From the NCBI GenBank assembly GCA_004380135.1, contig QXCR01000131.1, forward strand, positions 18,608-82,607: a DNA stretch of 64,000 bases, in the 5' to 3' direction. The notes beneath the pieces were generated by a model that saw only the letters and a list, made by a program, of their open reading frames with translations, was not told the origin of the DNA and did no database searches. A program made the position numbers and the translations under genes. This stretch comes from Stemphylium vesicarium. Lineage: Eukaryota; Ascomycota; Dothideomycetes; Pleosporales; Pleosporaceae. How positions within the stretch are numbered: the first letter of the stretch is position 1; the number at the start of each line of letters is the position of its first letter. This document shows positions 9,877-22,966 of the stretch, piece by piece.

Positions 9877-10097
9877 CAGTGTTGGCAACAATCAATCAAA
9901 TTGCAATCAAGTTGCGTCGTCGTAGAAATTGCAATTCAATTAAGTCAATCTCGTCGTTGCTGTAATTATAATTAAATTAATCTATAAGGTCGTGCTTAAT
10001 TAATTAATTAATTAGATTATAATTATAGGCGTGCGTAAGCGTAAGGCTACTAGGTTTAGTAAGGTAGTAAGCTTATAATAGTTCCTTAGTATTAAGT
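9877..10097 (+). repeat. left terminal inverted repeat region of hAT element
   Basis: The outer end begins CAGTGTTGGCAACAATCAA. Subterminal AATCAATCAAA-type motifs and a (TTAA)n block follow, then the 70-bp inner inverted repeat at 10028-10097, which is the reverse complement of 13501-13570 with scattered mismatches. Confidence 0.75.
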
Positions 10098-13000
10098 TTT
10101 AGCTTAGTAATTATCTAAATGCTTATTTTAAGCTTAACTTACGCGTCTTTACAGCTTAATAATAACTTAAATAAGCCTACTAAATAGTGCGCGTAACTAG
10201 TCTCTTTTATGTTGTCGCGATGCCTGCTCGTAAAGCTAATAAGCTAGTAAAGCGTCCTTTTACTGGGCAGATCTACGCCGCCGGCCGCCCAAATAAACAG
10301 CGTAAACTCACCTCCAGAGGCACCGAAAGCTAGCTAATAGCTATTGAGGATACTCAACCCAGCTCACCGCGAGAAGCCCTAGCGATCGCTAGCGAGGCCG
10401 ACGATTTCGAATCACAACTGCGCGACTCTCGGCCAGAAGATGAAGTTGTCGCGCCTGTCGAGGCGTTAGAGGCGGCTACGGTGGCGTCTACAACTCTAAA
10501 AAATAAGAAGGATAAGAGCTTTAACACGCGATTTGCGGATAACTTTAATAGTATTAACTAGAAGCTTTTAAAACGTTTTATATAGCCGCCGCGTACCTAA
10601 ACGCACCACAAAAGCTAGGTATACTAACACGGTTATTGCGTCGCCCTATAGCGTGATCCCGATCGGATCTACTGGGTTTGCTATATCTGCCATCGCAATA
10701 GGAAGCTTGAAGGCGCGGTTTACGAGACGTCGATGGCGACAAGTTTAGTACAAAGCCACCTCCGCAAGCGGCATTAAATAGACTTATTAGGTGTTATAGC
10801 GACGCGGTTACTACCTAGATAGCAGACTCTTTCAATAATCGCGGGCTTAGGCATCTTAGTTAGTCAAACTGTTACTAATGAGGTGGGCTAGTTCGACGTA
10901 TAAGCGTTTCGGATAGCGGCTATACACTAGCTTATTAATTACAATATACTAATAAGGCTTTTTAAATAGCTAACGTTTTAGCGGCTTATAGAATTTATAA
11001 ACCTAGAAGCTAAGAGGGCGTTATAGAGGAGCTATAATAGCGTTAAGTGGTACGTAGTGCGGCTATACGACTACTTATTGCCATAGGTTGTCGCTAAGTT
11101 GCAGTCGGCGATTAGCAAGATCCATATCAGCTTCGAAAGGTGGATAATTAAAGGCAGCAAGCGTGGCTTCTTTAGAGTTATTGCGTACTACGTAACTACT
11201 AATAGTGTTATTAAAGACCTCCTAATTAACTTATAGTAGGTTACTAGCGCTTATTTAGGTGAGAGGATAGCTAGTTATATTAATAATACGCTAAAAAAGT
11301 TTAGGATAATAGTATTAAAGCTAGGTTACTTTATGCTTAATAACGCTTATAACAACGACGCCGCAATAAAGACGCTTGGGAGCAAATACGGCTTTGTTGC
11401 TAGCTAGCGTCGCCTTCGTTGTAGCGCTCACACGATCAATCTTGTCGGCCAGGCGGTGATATTTGACTCGAACAAGGACGCTTTTGACAACGATTTGGCC
11501 AACCTCTAGGTAAGTTACCCCGCTATTTCTTTCTTGCGACTACGCTGATAAGGTTGTATAGGCGGAGGAGGAGCTCCTCGCGGATTAGCGTAAGTAAGGC
11601 CTATTAGGCACGCTTCTTAACGTTATTAGTTATATCTAGACGCTATAATAGCACGAGGTTTTCCACAACTTTTAGGCCTTAGCTAACTATAATCTACTTA
11701 CTAATAGTTAGAAGATCTAGGAGATCGTAAAGCCTTACGTTACCTAGTAGAACTTATATTACTTAGCATTTAAGCGGGCTATTAAGTTATAATTAGCTCT
11801 TAATAAGTATATTATATACTATACTAATAACCGCGAGCTTATTAAAAGCCGCCTAAGAATACGCAGAAATAGAGCTGCTAACGCGCTAAGTTAAATAAGA
11901 TCTAGCGGGCTATCTACTAATAATTAGGCTATTATAAAGGACTATATTAAGGTTCTATAGCCTTTAAAAGTAGCGATAAGGTAGCTAGAAGGCCGTAGTA
12001 AGAGCGGACATTTTAGAGCGATCTACGAGGTATTACCCGTCTTTAAGTACTTACTTAGTGAGCTAGAGTAGAGGTATAGGCCTTACGAACTCGTTAACTA
12101 CGAGGCAGCTGGTGCGCCTAAGGACTACCTCGCGATTAACTTAAAAGCCGCCTAGGTAAAGATTAATAACTATTATAGCTAGCTTAATAAGTCGCCCGTC
12201 TACTTTGCCGCCGTCTGCCTCCACCCGTACTACAAATTTTATTACGACCGCGCGTGGGGCGACAAGCCAAGCTAGCTCGCCCGATCGAGAGAAGCTTTTC
12301 AACAGCTTTGGAGTACTTACCAGGTGCCGCGGAGCCCAAAAGCTCGCCCAAGAGAGCGCAATCCGAGTGCTATTGACGACGCTATCGCGGCAATCATGGA
12401 GGATCCGAACGACGACGACGACGAGAGCGGCGACGAGTATTTGCGTTGGCGGACGTTCGAGCCAAAGTGGTCAAAGACTATATTTAAAAGTCCTAGCAAC
12501 AGCGTAATAGCTTACTAGACTAAGCTACGCCCCAAGTATCCTAACCTCGCGCGCCTTACAATTAATTGTTACGACCCGAAGTCAAAACGCTTACGACCAC
12601 GCCGCAACCACCTCGCAACCGCGCCGCACGAGCAAGACCAGGATAGCGATCCTGCAAAACGCTAACTGTCAGTAGTCACGTGACCGATCACTGCGCTAAG
12701 GACTATCGCTAGGAGCGATTACGACTACCGCAACTATTACTAGAAGTAATTACGACTATTATAACTATTACTAGAAGTTATGCCCTACTATTATTAGGAG
12801 TTACTATAACTATTATATAAGTATATAGCTACTAAATAGCGTACTCTTATAGTTACTATATTTAACTTTAAAATCTAAGAATTAGTACTTAATTTTTAAA
12901 CTTTTAAATTATTTATTAATCTTTATATTATACTTAGCTTATCTTGTCTATTACGCGCCTAGCTTATTCCTAAGAACTAACCCTAGGACCCTCTAAGGAC

Positions 13001-13500
13001 GGACCTTCACATTAATATACTAATAATCCTAGTAAGTAGTTATAACTATAAGCGCGTCTTTAGCGAGGTTAGTAATCTACTTATTTCTTAATTGCGTAAT
13101 ATAGGATCGCAGTTACTATCTACGCTTTAATATATATAGTATTAGATAAAAGATAGTAAATAGATACCGCCTAAGAAAATAGCGCTTAGTAATAATAATC
13201 TTAAATAGTTATACGACCTCGCGAAATAGGAGGAGCTAGAGGCTAAGGTAAGTAAGTAACTAGTAATTAACTCTATATAACTTAGCTAATTACTTTTTAA
13301 AATAGACGACGACTATAGCTTTTAATAGTAACTTATAAGCGACTTTGCCCTCCTTAAACTAATTACGCGAGCGAGCTATCTATTATACTATTAGAGTTAG
13401 AGTTATTAGACTTACTAGAGCTATAAGATTACTTTAAGTCTAGTTAGGTTCTTATAGACGTTATTTCTTTTTTACTATTTTTTTAAAGCTAGATAGTTAT

Positions 13501-13713
13501 ACTTAATACTAAGGAACTATCGTAAGATTGCTGCCTCACTAAACCTAGTAGCCTTACGCTTACGTACGCCTACGATTGCGATCTAATTAATTAATTAATT
13601 AATTACGCTTATTTTGGCCCACTAAATCAATCAAATCAATCACGACTTAGGAAAATTGCAATCAAATCAATCTCGAGCTTCTGATTTGATTGATTTGATT
13701 GTTGCGAACACTG
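13501..13713 (-). repeat. right terminal inverted repeat region of hAT element
   Basis: The reverse complement begins CAGTGTTCGCAACAATCAA, followed by repeated AATCAAATCAATC motifs, a (TTAA)n block and the 70-bp inner repeat at 13501-13570 that mirrors the left end. Confidence 0.75.
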
Positions 13714-16700
13714 CTCTCCGTCGAGTCAACTTGGGACGAGAAGCATTCATTCTGGTCGATATCTAATGAAACTCGTGAACATGTGCACGAAGACAAAACC
13801 ATCGCCTGGACAAACATGCGAAAACCCATAGCTGACGCATTCGTCCAGTACCCCGCAGCGACAAGAAAGGCCGATCTCTGAGGTGATGGATGGGATATCT
13901 TCGTCATCACCCATACGGAGACCTTCCAGTCCCACTTTGCCATAAAATCTTGTATGCCCCACTCTGAGCGGCGCTTACTCGATATGCAGAGGCTCAAACA
14001 CCTGAGCGCCATCATGCCTACAGCAATGTCATTTTCAAATTCGCCCGCCGGATAATATAGATCCCGATATCTTCTAGCACACAGCACCACACAGTTTTCT
14101 GCCACTGCCTAGTCCTGTATGTCCTCTTTGGTCATCGTCGCTTCGGAGTAGGTAACACGCGATCGACCTGATCCATCACAGATGCCTTATTATCCGATAC
14201 GTTGTAGAGGTTGAGAACTCGGGACAGCTTTACTCATACTTTCAGGTGCTTACGAATAAGAAATACCGCAGACCTTCAAGGGAGCGGCTCGGGCCTATAT
14301 CGGAGCAATGCCGCCCTGAAAGCTACGTACGTTGAGCTCTTCGGATACGTCTAGTTGTTATATCAGCTCCGCTTCGGCTCTTAGAATCTACCCGTCTCAT
14401 TACTATGGCATTTCGGGATCCCCCGGGGACTAAATTCGGATTTGATCCCTTCATTTCCCTAAGTGGCGCCAGCTTTCGTGATATAAAACCATGTTATGGC
14501 GAACCAGGCGAGTCCCGGCGAGCATCTATTTAGAATTGGAAGAAGAGCTGAGCCAAACTCGAGATTCTTCGTCAATAGTGAAGATCATCTCTAGATATCT
14601 GTAGATCTGCAGTACACGACACGCATATCCGAATGTGTGAATCGTATGATTTGTTTCTTGGTATAGCCATCGTGGACCGATTGGTGTCGAGAGCCGCGCC
14701 AAGCCCGTAGCCGTAACGATCCACGAGGCTTTCGGTGACTGTAAACTTATGAATGTGGGGTCGGAGCAATCGTGTGGTTCTTGTTGGGATGTTGTGAACG
14801 TGGGGACTGCGGCGAACGATCTACGGGCGCTTCCGCATCTCCAAGATACTTCCCCGGTTCAGTAACGCAGAAAGGAATGCCGGGCGGGACGGCCTTCCAA
14901 GATTGGCTAGGTTGAGCTTCTTAGCCATGCCACTTATTGATCTAGCCAGCACGGCATTGTTTCATATGCCATGCCTCTTCTTATCGCGTCTTACTCTACC
15001 CCAAGTGCGACTTTACCTGTCGCACTTTCGGTCTCTCGCTCTCCGCATCTAAAACAGGAAAGCTATTAAAGACACCTTTCTCACGTAATCACATACTCTT
15101 TCGCTGCCTCGCTCGTTTCGGAATGTTCAATACCTTGTGCAAGTCGTTTTGTCGTGTAACCACTAATCCTGAGGTCAGACACTTCGAGTGCGTCTCTCAT
15201 CCGCCGCGAGAATGAGCTGTGCGCAAATTTTTCCATTAAGTAGGACGGAAAGGAATGTAGTGAACCGTACGGTACCATGTACCTGGGTACCAAACGAAGT
15301 CACGGCCGGAGTCGGAGTACCGGAGACTCGCGGCATAAGCCTTCCTGCGGACCCGCGCAGCCTCACCAGTGACATCCGTACGATGCAATATACCGTGTCG
15401 TGCGAAGGCATCCTCTCGTCCTATTCTTGTCTTCGTTGATAAAGCAGCCCCTACTGCACTCATTTCTTGCACATCGCCTTTTTTCTTTCACGTATTCCCG
15501 AAATCGTCCTCAATGCAGCTCTCAATGACATGCGCAGTCAAGAATGGTTGTGTGCGCGCTCTGCTTACGAGCAACAAAGGCCTAGCGAAAGACATGGTTG
15601 TACAACGTAATACGAGCGGTGGTTTGAATGGGTACATGTCTTGAATACTCATAGCATTCGTTGTCGCGTTCTGGGAGCGGGTAGATCTTTGTCGTCGTCC
15701 CTGGCGGTCAAGCGTAGAAGGGAGGGGCCGCACTTCACGAAGTGGAAGCTTAGCATACAGTCGTTCCTCGGGTACTTACTTGCTGCACGACGTGAAGACA
15801 CCTAAGTACCCTGCTGACGCTGTCCCGTCTTACTACGCTTATACATATGCAAAATCCTCGCATGGACATTGGCGACGGTTATATGAGGACCATACTATCA
15901 CTACAGTTATATCGCGATGCCGACGATGGCTTGCGCGAAACCAGGATGGATGACGATGCTCTTACTGCCAAGCATCACATGATATATTACATCATCGTGA
16001 GCTACCCGGACCGGCACATCTCCGAGATAGCTCCGGAGATCTTGTACTATCACATTCCACGCCTACACATTCCCAGCCGAGGCAGCAGTGACTCTAACTT
16101 CTACCTGCAGCCATGTAAAGACTTTTGTTTTTCCTCCAGTATGCTTTCCAATCTGGTTACAATATTGGCGTTCCATCCAATCGGATATATCGATTCCCTT
16201 TTCCAGCCAAGCGATGGCGCGACGCAGCCGAGCGGGCGAGGAGTCTAGATCCTTGTTCATCGGCTCTGGGGACCTTTTTCTTTCCTCGAGCGTTACGTGC
16301 GCCATGCTTGTGGACTTTACCAGCCTTCACGGTTCGCGTTACACGGCGGTGTAAACGGTTGCAGGAGAGCGGAGCAGTTCGTTTCGACGGCGGGGCGAGA
16401 ATAGCCGAGATTGAGCCACGAAAGAGAGGGCGGAGCGTGAGACATTGGGCAAACTTTACAATACGATCCAAGAAGGGACATCGTCGAGCCAGACACTGGG
16501 CATCCCCAGCTCCACCCTTTGCATTCTTGGTATCGTCATTCGGGCACTGCATTCCATTAAAAAAGCCCCTGCGGTGGATTCCGCGATTGCCGAATTGCGG
16601 GGGGCGATACAACGTTGCTTGGGAACTGTGGGGAAAATATACCACGAGGCGATGACCAGGGACACCATCATGGAATAGGCGAAGTAAGTCGAGGCACAGG

Positions 16701-17002
16701 ATGGATTGGAGGGAATGTGGCAGAGTGACAGGTCTCTAGCCTCTTAGACGCCGTTACCCCGGGTACCGTTTCAGTACCCAAGCTCCGCTGATCCCTGCAA
16801 GGTGCACAGCATGATGGTTCATGTCCTCGGCCTGGAGTATCAAAAGCAGCTTAATCTCTCCTTGCGGCCGGACTAAAAGGGACCCCTCTTTGTCGGTATC
16901 CTTCAAATACAATTCCCTGGCCACTGCACGCGGATCTTCCAGCTATAGAAACATGCTATTCTGTTCTTGATCACATCCTCGAACCTCTCACCACCCGTAA
17001 CA
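13714..17002. other. gene-poor 3.3-kb stretch
   Basis: A minus-strand open frame from 14105 down to the transposon edge (beginning MAENCVVLCARRYRDL) may be the head of a transposon-cut gene; I recognise no family. The rest has only short overlapping frames. The last few hundred bases should hold the GH45 promoter. Confidence 0.4.
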
Positions 17003-17919
17003 ATGTCACAACACCTCAGAAATGCCGCCGTTTTCCTCCAGCTCTTCGCAACCCTCACACAATGTGCGAATCTCAACTACTCTGGGGAAGCCATTACAAC
17101 ACGATTCTGGGACTGTTGTAAACCGTCCTGTGGATGGAGGGGAAAAGCCGATTTCAACAACCCGGTAGAGTCATGTACAGCCGATGACAAGCCCACGGAT
17201 GTTAACGCCGGTACTGGCTGTAACGGTGGTGGCGCATACCAGTGTTCCGAACAGCAACCATGGGCCATCAACGACACCATGGCTTATGGCTATGCCGGCG
17301 TTTTCATCGAACAAGCACTCACTGGGAGTCGCACCGAAGACGCTTGGTGTTGCGCATGCTACCAACTGGATTTTACCAGTGATCCTTTGATCGGGAAGAG
17401 CATGATTATCCAAGCCTCGAACACTGCCTACGACATCACCAATGCGAATCGGTTTACCCTCGCAGTAAGCCGCCTTTATTATTTGCTCTTGGACGCAAAA
17501 CTGAGTCATTTTAGATACCGGGTGGTAACACCACATCCATGGATGCATGCGCCCGGCAATATGGCGTGGAGCAGTCTGTTTTCGGCGACAACATGGTCGG
17601 CGTCAGCTCGAGCGACGACTGTCAAAAGCTACCCGAGAACCTGAGACCCGGATGCCAGTGGCGCTTTGACTGGTTCCAAGACGCATCATTCCCAAGGTAA
17701 TCATCTCCTTCTAAGCTACACAAAGCATGTGAACTAACGTCGCACAGCGCAAACTTCAAACGCGTCGTCTGTCCAAGCGAGATTACGGCGAAAACAAACT
17801 GCATTCGTAATGACGACAAAGTGCTTGCCGGCGAGTCTTCTGCCCAGAGCCTCACGCCCAGTTCCCAGACTACTATGGCTGTCGTTACCGTCATGATGCT
17901 AGGCCTAATATCGATATAG
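17003..17919 (+). CDS. GH45-like secreted endoglucanase with GPI-like tail, 271 aa
   Basis: Exons 17003-17464, 17515-17696 and 17748-17919 (introns of 50 and 51 bp). A signal peptide (HLRNAAVFLQLFATLTQC) is followed by the GH45 signature TRFWDCCKPSCGW, whose Asp is the catalytic base in the family. CNGGGAYQC, WCCACYQLDF and IPGGN continue the double-psi beta-barrel. Where classical GH45 enzymes such as H. insolens Cel45A have HFDL before IPGGG, with that Asp as general acid, this protein has RFTL. The upstream AYDIT Asp is kept. It ends with a Ser/Thr-rich stretch and a hydrophobic tail (MAVVTVMMLGLISI), suggesting GPI anchoring and no cellulose-binding module. It could be a weakly active, inactive or expansin-like relative. 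The start at 17003 gives the best signal peptide. Confidence 0.85.
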
Positions 17920-20900
17920 CATCGGTGATGGCTTCCTGCGCATCAGCACCCTCCGGGCCGCTTACGATCCGTCATGCTCTTCATTTCGCTTGTCTCTTTT
18001 ACTCTGGAGGCCGGGCTGGTGGCATCGTCAGATGACGAAGCACGGCAAGCCCCATTTCATGCATGGATACCCTACCAATAAAACCACCCGCATTGATACA
18101 GCAGCCTATTGCACTCTTCTGGATGCGATGATGATATCTCCATTGCCTTTGGGGTCTCGGAGTCGCCGATGATATGCTGGTGTAAAATGTTCTTTTCCTA
18201 GTTTTCTCTTTATCAGGTCGCCGAGGGGGGAGGGGCGAAAGGGGATGAGGCGAAATGCATGTTATTACGATCGGAACTGCATATCGGTGTCTGGATGTTG
18301 CTTTCCTTGTTCGCCGCCAATCGTGGCACTGTTTTTATTGAGGCGCTACTCGGCGAGAATGATGAGCATTTTTTCCTTCGATAACGCTCGCTTCGGGGAA
18401 TGTAGCACGAATACAAAGCCATGAAAAATGTAAGGGAAAGTCCTTAGGAATGTCGCATCCATTGAGAAACAATGGGGCGTCTGGGCAGTCAGCTGGTTGG
18501 TGGATTAGACAAGAAAGTCAAGCATGGCAATACGTCCTGAGGAATTGGCAGTAAAGCCGACAAATCATCGAATCGAAGAAATGCAAGCCCACCTTATTGC
18601 GGTTGCACTTTCCATTATTTGGTCAGCCTCATGCAAAAGCACCACAACCCATCCAGGCCAGCCCTTTCGCTTGTGGCAGAAAAGTCCCAGGACTTTTCAT
18701 GAGGGAAACAGCGCGGGAATGCAAACTCCCCCATCAACCTGCCCCTCTCCAGCAACAACACTCCCGCAGTACCACAGCAAACCTTTATTTAGGCAAATTG
18801 CAAAAAAATCAAGAAAGCAACCCAGCGCGCCGCGCCGAATAAAACAATGTCAGAACCCGCCCGCCGAGTCGCAACTGGCTGGCCGGAGTCTGTGTGTGAG
18901 ATTATCCATATGAGCCGCGGTGGCAAAAACACTAGTGCCGCGTCGAATATATTACATCGTGGGCCAAACAACATCCCCGGTAAACTAAAAATCGTGGTGG
19001 CTAGGCTTGATGGGGAAATCCCCCGCGGAGGTGGGCATAGCGAGAAAATCAGAGGACGAGAGCGAAAGAGAGAGCGATAAAGGGGGAGAAGGGCAGGATA
19101 TCACCACTAGAAGGTAAGGCAGGGGGTTCAACATTTCTATCCTGCCTTACTACGTTTCCTTACGGGAAGGGAAGCGCATTCTCAAGCAATTTTTTCTCCT
19201 GTTTGTAGGTGGCTTTCGGTTATTGTTGTGTAGGGAAGTAGGATGTGACAGATGGTGGGGCGCGTAGCAGTTTGTCTGGTGGGAACACTAGCGCAAGGAA
19301 ATATCGTATGCGGGGTGAGAGTAAGATTACGAGACTAACCCGACCTACTTGGTCCATCGCTTATTCAAGGCGCCGGCTGCGTGCTCAGGAAAAGGTTCCT
19401 TCCGTTGAGCGCATTATCGCGCGCCGTGTTTAGTTTATCGATTTCTGTGGTGGTGTTGATGATAGGTATGGTAACACGCTACGGGTGGTTTCTTCGTATT
19501 TACCAAGAAGTCCATTCTGCATTCTCGGGAGAGCGGAATTCGCCTGATGGGGTCGCATCGGTGTTACCACTCGAGATCAAAAACATGATGAAAGAATGTA
19601 ACAGGATACGAAGACCAGCTCAGCCAAGCCATCACAACCGTTCTATAGTCACAACAACACATGTGCTATCCCTCCCTCCCTCCCTTCCCTTCGCTTCCCC
19701 CGCCAGCCCCTCACTCAACGAAACAAGAAAGAGCGAATAGGTACCGTAGTCACGTTACACAGTTCCACCGAGAAACGAACCAGGTCTCCACTTCACACCG
19801 TACTCGCGTTACACATTTCCACCGAGAAACAAAGCGAGGCCTCTATCTTATACTTTACATCCACCCAGGATCCAAGATATCTCGACCTGGGGACTCCTCG
19901 TAAGCAAATGAAAAAAACGTCCAGTCTAGACTGCGTTTGTTGTTCGCGGCGGATCTTCGCCGACCGGACTGGTTGTGGGACAGAGATGGTGTTCATGTGG
20001 GTAAAACGAGCTATGTCTGAAGCAGCGTTGATGGCGAGGTAACGAACGTGCGTTGTGCGGATTCTCTCTCTTGGAGCGAAAGAATATGGTTGGTGATCTG
20101 TCTAGCCAAGCATCTACATTCACTGGTTCTATTTGGCCCCTGTCTAAGAGTCTTGTTAAATGGACAAAGAGTCGTAATCGTACATCGGCTCGTCGACGCC
20201 TTTGGGTGTGAGGCCGCTCGTGGGCAGGGTGTTGCGGATTGGGTTGATGATGAGGGACGCCGTAATCGTGATCGTATTCGTTGCGGAAGAAAAGTAGAAG
20301 TAACAAAAAAGTAAGCGAGATAGTATACTTAGCGTTAACTTATATCTAATTCTACCCTATGTGCACACATTATGCGAGACTTATCGCATTACTTTAGTAT
20401 ACTATTAGGGTCCTTAATAAACTACCCACCTATTACCACCACAATCTCAAATATACCTAGACGATACGCTACGGCTCCCGCTCTCGGAGATCGCAGTCAC
20501 CGTCAGTACATCGGCTCGTCCTTCCACAAGACGTCAAAACGCCAAGATATCGTAACAGCAAAATGAAGGACGAGAATAAAGAAATGTGGCAGACACTTGA
20601 GGAGCTCGGCGTATTAAGCAGAAGATTTTCCAAGTTTTCAAGTCGTTGGTGGCGAAACGTAGACTCCGATCGAAGGGATTTGCATCCCTTGCTTGAGAGA
20701 GGAATGATGATGCATCAGCCATAGCACTACAAGATTTCCTTTCGATCGAAGTAAGAATCTCTGTGAGGAGGGATAGTTGGTGAGAAGAGATGTTCCGCGG
20801 GAATTCGCATTGCTGGGAACCCTGCACAGGCCGGTCTTTTGTGAGGGGGGAGGGAGGGAGAAGTGATGTAAGTGGATTGTAGTATAGATAGTCTAAGTGC

Positions 20901-21082
20901 AAGTATGATGGCAAATGGAGAGAGAGAGAGAGGTAGAAGTAGCAAACAAGAGAATCGATTATATAGGAAGAATACACCGATATTCATCTTCGGAAATAAG
21001 CAAAGATAGTCAATTCATGCGCTGAGCGAGGTATCATAATCATGGATCGTCAGAATCTCAAACCCAGCCCCCCCCCCCCCCA
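17920..21082. other. gene-poor 3.2-kb stretch
   Basis: No supported gene. Short frames on both strands near 18.5-19.7 kb and 20.0-20.3 kb lack family similarity. Simple repeats include a (GA)n run at about 20918-20932 and a poly-C run at about 21067-21080, just past the 3' end of the rhodopsin-domain gene. Confidence 0.45.
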
Positions 21083-22966
21083 TCATAACCTAGGAAACGG
21101 ATAAATCCCATCCCTCCCCTTCCCATTTTCATCCTCATCCACGTCGATGCTCTCACCCCGCAGCCGCGCAGCCGCCAACGGCGACAACCCCGCATGCAAC
21201 GTCGCCGCCGACTCCCTCCTCACATTTGGACTCGCCGGCGGACTGTCCAACTCCCACTCCATACTCTTCCACCTCTTGCCACTACCATCCGCGCCGCCGC
21301 CGCCTCCTCCTCCACCATATCTACTCTCCACTAGCGTGGGCGCAGACCCCAAGCTACCCACACTGCGCACCGTCTCTGTCATATCTCCATCGCCCTTTTC
21401 GCAGGAATCCGCTGCTTGGAAACGGCGGTCGTCGGGGCTGTTGTGGCGGCGCGGGGAGCGCGAGAAGTAGCTGTATGAGCGTTTTTGGCAGTTGGATGGG
21501 GCCGCGAGGCGGGAAGGAAGAGAAGGAGAAGGGTAGTCCGATCTTTGATTCCGCTGTTGTTCGACCACAACCACGTTTGTCTCGTTTTTCCCCTGCTCGG
21601 AGCGTGTAGCCAGACTGCTGGAAAAATCGTCGTGGACGCACGGCAGAATCCTATGTATCACGCGTGCGGTTCTGCTCTTACGCATGGACCGACTACTTCT
21701 ACTCCCCATGTCAGAGGAGCAGTGTGAGGAGTCCCACTGTCTTTGTCGTTGTTGTCGCTGTTGCTGCTGCTGCTGTTGCCAGTTCCCTTGATTCCCGTTT
21801 CCGTTACAGTTGTCCGCGCCGCGACATTCCAAGGGCGTGGATTTAGTGCGAAAGTTGAAGATCCAGCGCGTGACGAGGCCGCGCAGAATGGGTATGTTGG
21901 CCACGATGATGGCGACGTTGTTTTCAATGTGGTTGATGCAGTAGTCGATTGGGTAGGTCCAGTCGGGTTTGAACAGCGTGTAGAGACGGTCGCGGTATGA
22001 GAGGTAGATTTTTGCGGCGCCAATAGCAGTGACACTGAATTTTTTGTCCTCGTCAGTTCAATCTTTCGCTTTGGTGAAGGCAAGGTAAAGGAGGTGAACT
22101 CACGCAAGACTGCACGTAAACACCGCCAGAACCACCAAACGGGAGCGTAATCGCGCACTCATCATCCGCCGAACAATGATAAACGGGATAGGAAGAATCA
22201 AAATGTCGGTGAACAAGTTGGCGCAAGTGACCCAGATCAGCATCTCACCCATCTTGTGCCGACCCATGCAGTGCAGCCCACCAAACGTCCGTGGCGCCCA
22301 AGTGTTCCCCGTTAGCGGCGGGCAGATGAAGATATACAGGCACCACGGTATCAAGGCGCTTCCGACGGTGAAGATCAGGATGGCGTATAGGGCGCGCTTA
22401 AGCCACTCGATGACGGACCCGGCTCGGAGGAGGAGCAGGATAATCGAAGCTTTGACGAGAGGTAAGATGGGTATGTTGAGTAAGTTGAACGCCATGACCA
22501 CCTGGATCGATGTTAGTTACACCAGTCCTTGTAGTCTGGTGATGCTGTACGCACGGCGTAGTATTCGTCGTAGTCGGGCTCAATCTCATCGACGGGTACC
22601 TGCCATATATGTACCCCAACATGCCACATCTTGACATCTACACAGTCGTGTTAATAAATGCCATCTATATCTCAGCGCGCATCATGAATGAACTTACGTC
22701 TATACGATGGCCCAATAAGCGCAATTGACAACAGCGTCGGCACGATAATAAGCCAGTCATCTAGATACCCATAATCCGTCAGTCTCGCACCCACACATAA
22801 CGCAATAGTGCTCACACTCCGATTCGGTTTGGTTCAACATACCCCAACTTAACCTCAAATTCAGTTTCCGCCGCGTATATATCCTCAACACCACAAACAC
22901 CGCCGCGAGAAGCGGCGTCCCGATAATCACGCCCAGGCAGGTGAGTTGGAGCGGATAGGTAGGCAT
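21083..22966 (-). CDS. rhodopsin-domain (Pth11/SAT4-like) integral membrane protein, 539 aa
   Basis: Five exons: 22843-22966, 22698-22760, 22555-22637, 22104-22501 and 21083-22034, all joined in frame. The product begins MPTYPLQLTCLGVIIGTPL and has about seven hydrophobic segments, including the family landmarks RIYTRRKLN, DDWLIIVPT, LCMGRH-like Cys regions, LFTDILILPIPF and the last helix around NNVAIIVANIPIL. A long cytosolic tail (from about residue 295) is low complexity: a poly-Gln run, Ser/Arg-rich segments, a poly-Gly run and a conserved-looking PPASPNVRRESAATLHAG. Such proteins are widespread fungal seven-helix proteins; some act as surface sensors (Pth11), most are unstudied. An upstream in-frame ATG at 23095 would add a stretch with a poor signal; 22966 matches the family start. 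Confidence 0.85.

Larger units (their letters stand above)
9877..13713 (+). mobile_element. RIP-degraded hAT-type DNA transposon, about 3.8 kb
   Basis: The ends are inverted and start with CAGTGTT(G/C)GCAACAATCAA, at 9877 on the left and reading inward from 13713 on the right. An inner inverted pair lies at 10028-10097 and 13501-13570, and (TTAA)n tracts sit beside both. A degenerate plus-strand transposase can be followed from MPARKANKLVKRPF (about 10219). It includes a BED-like zinc finger with CYIC...HLRKRH (about 10680-10776), FERWIIKGSKRGFFRV (about 11135), the hAT region CSAHTINLVGQA (about 11430) and a C-terminal part to about 12660. A typical intron (GTAAGT...GTATAG) remains at about 11509-11560. 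The frame is broken by dozens of TAG codons where CAG or TGG is expected, the pattern left by RIP (CpA to TpA). AT-rich spacers flank the coding part. No convincing 8-bp target duplication was found. Confidence 0.82.

Noticed and set aside
16125..16655. Overlapping 162- to 176-codon frames on both strands
   Set aside because: No family similarity, no splice context, and both strands are equally open, which points to chance.
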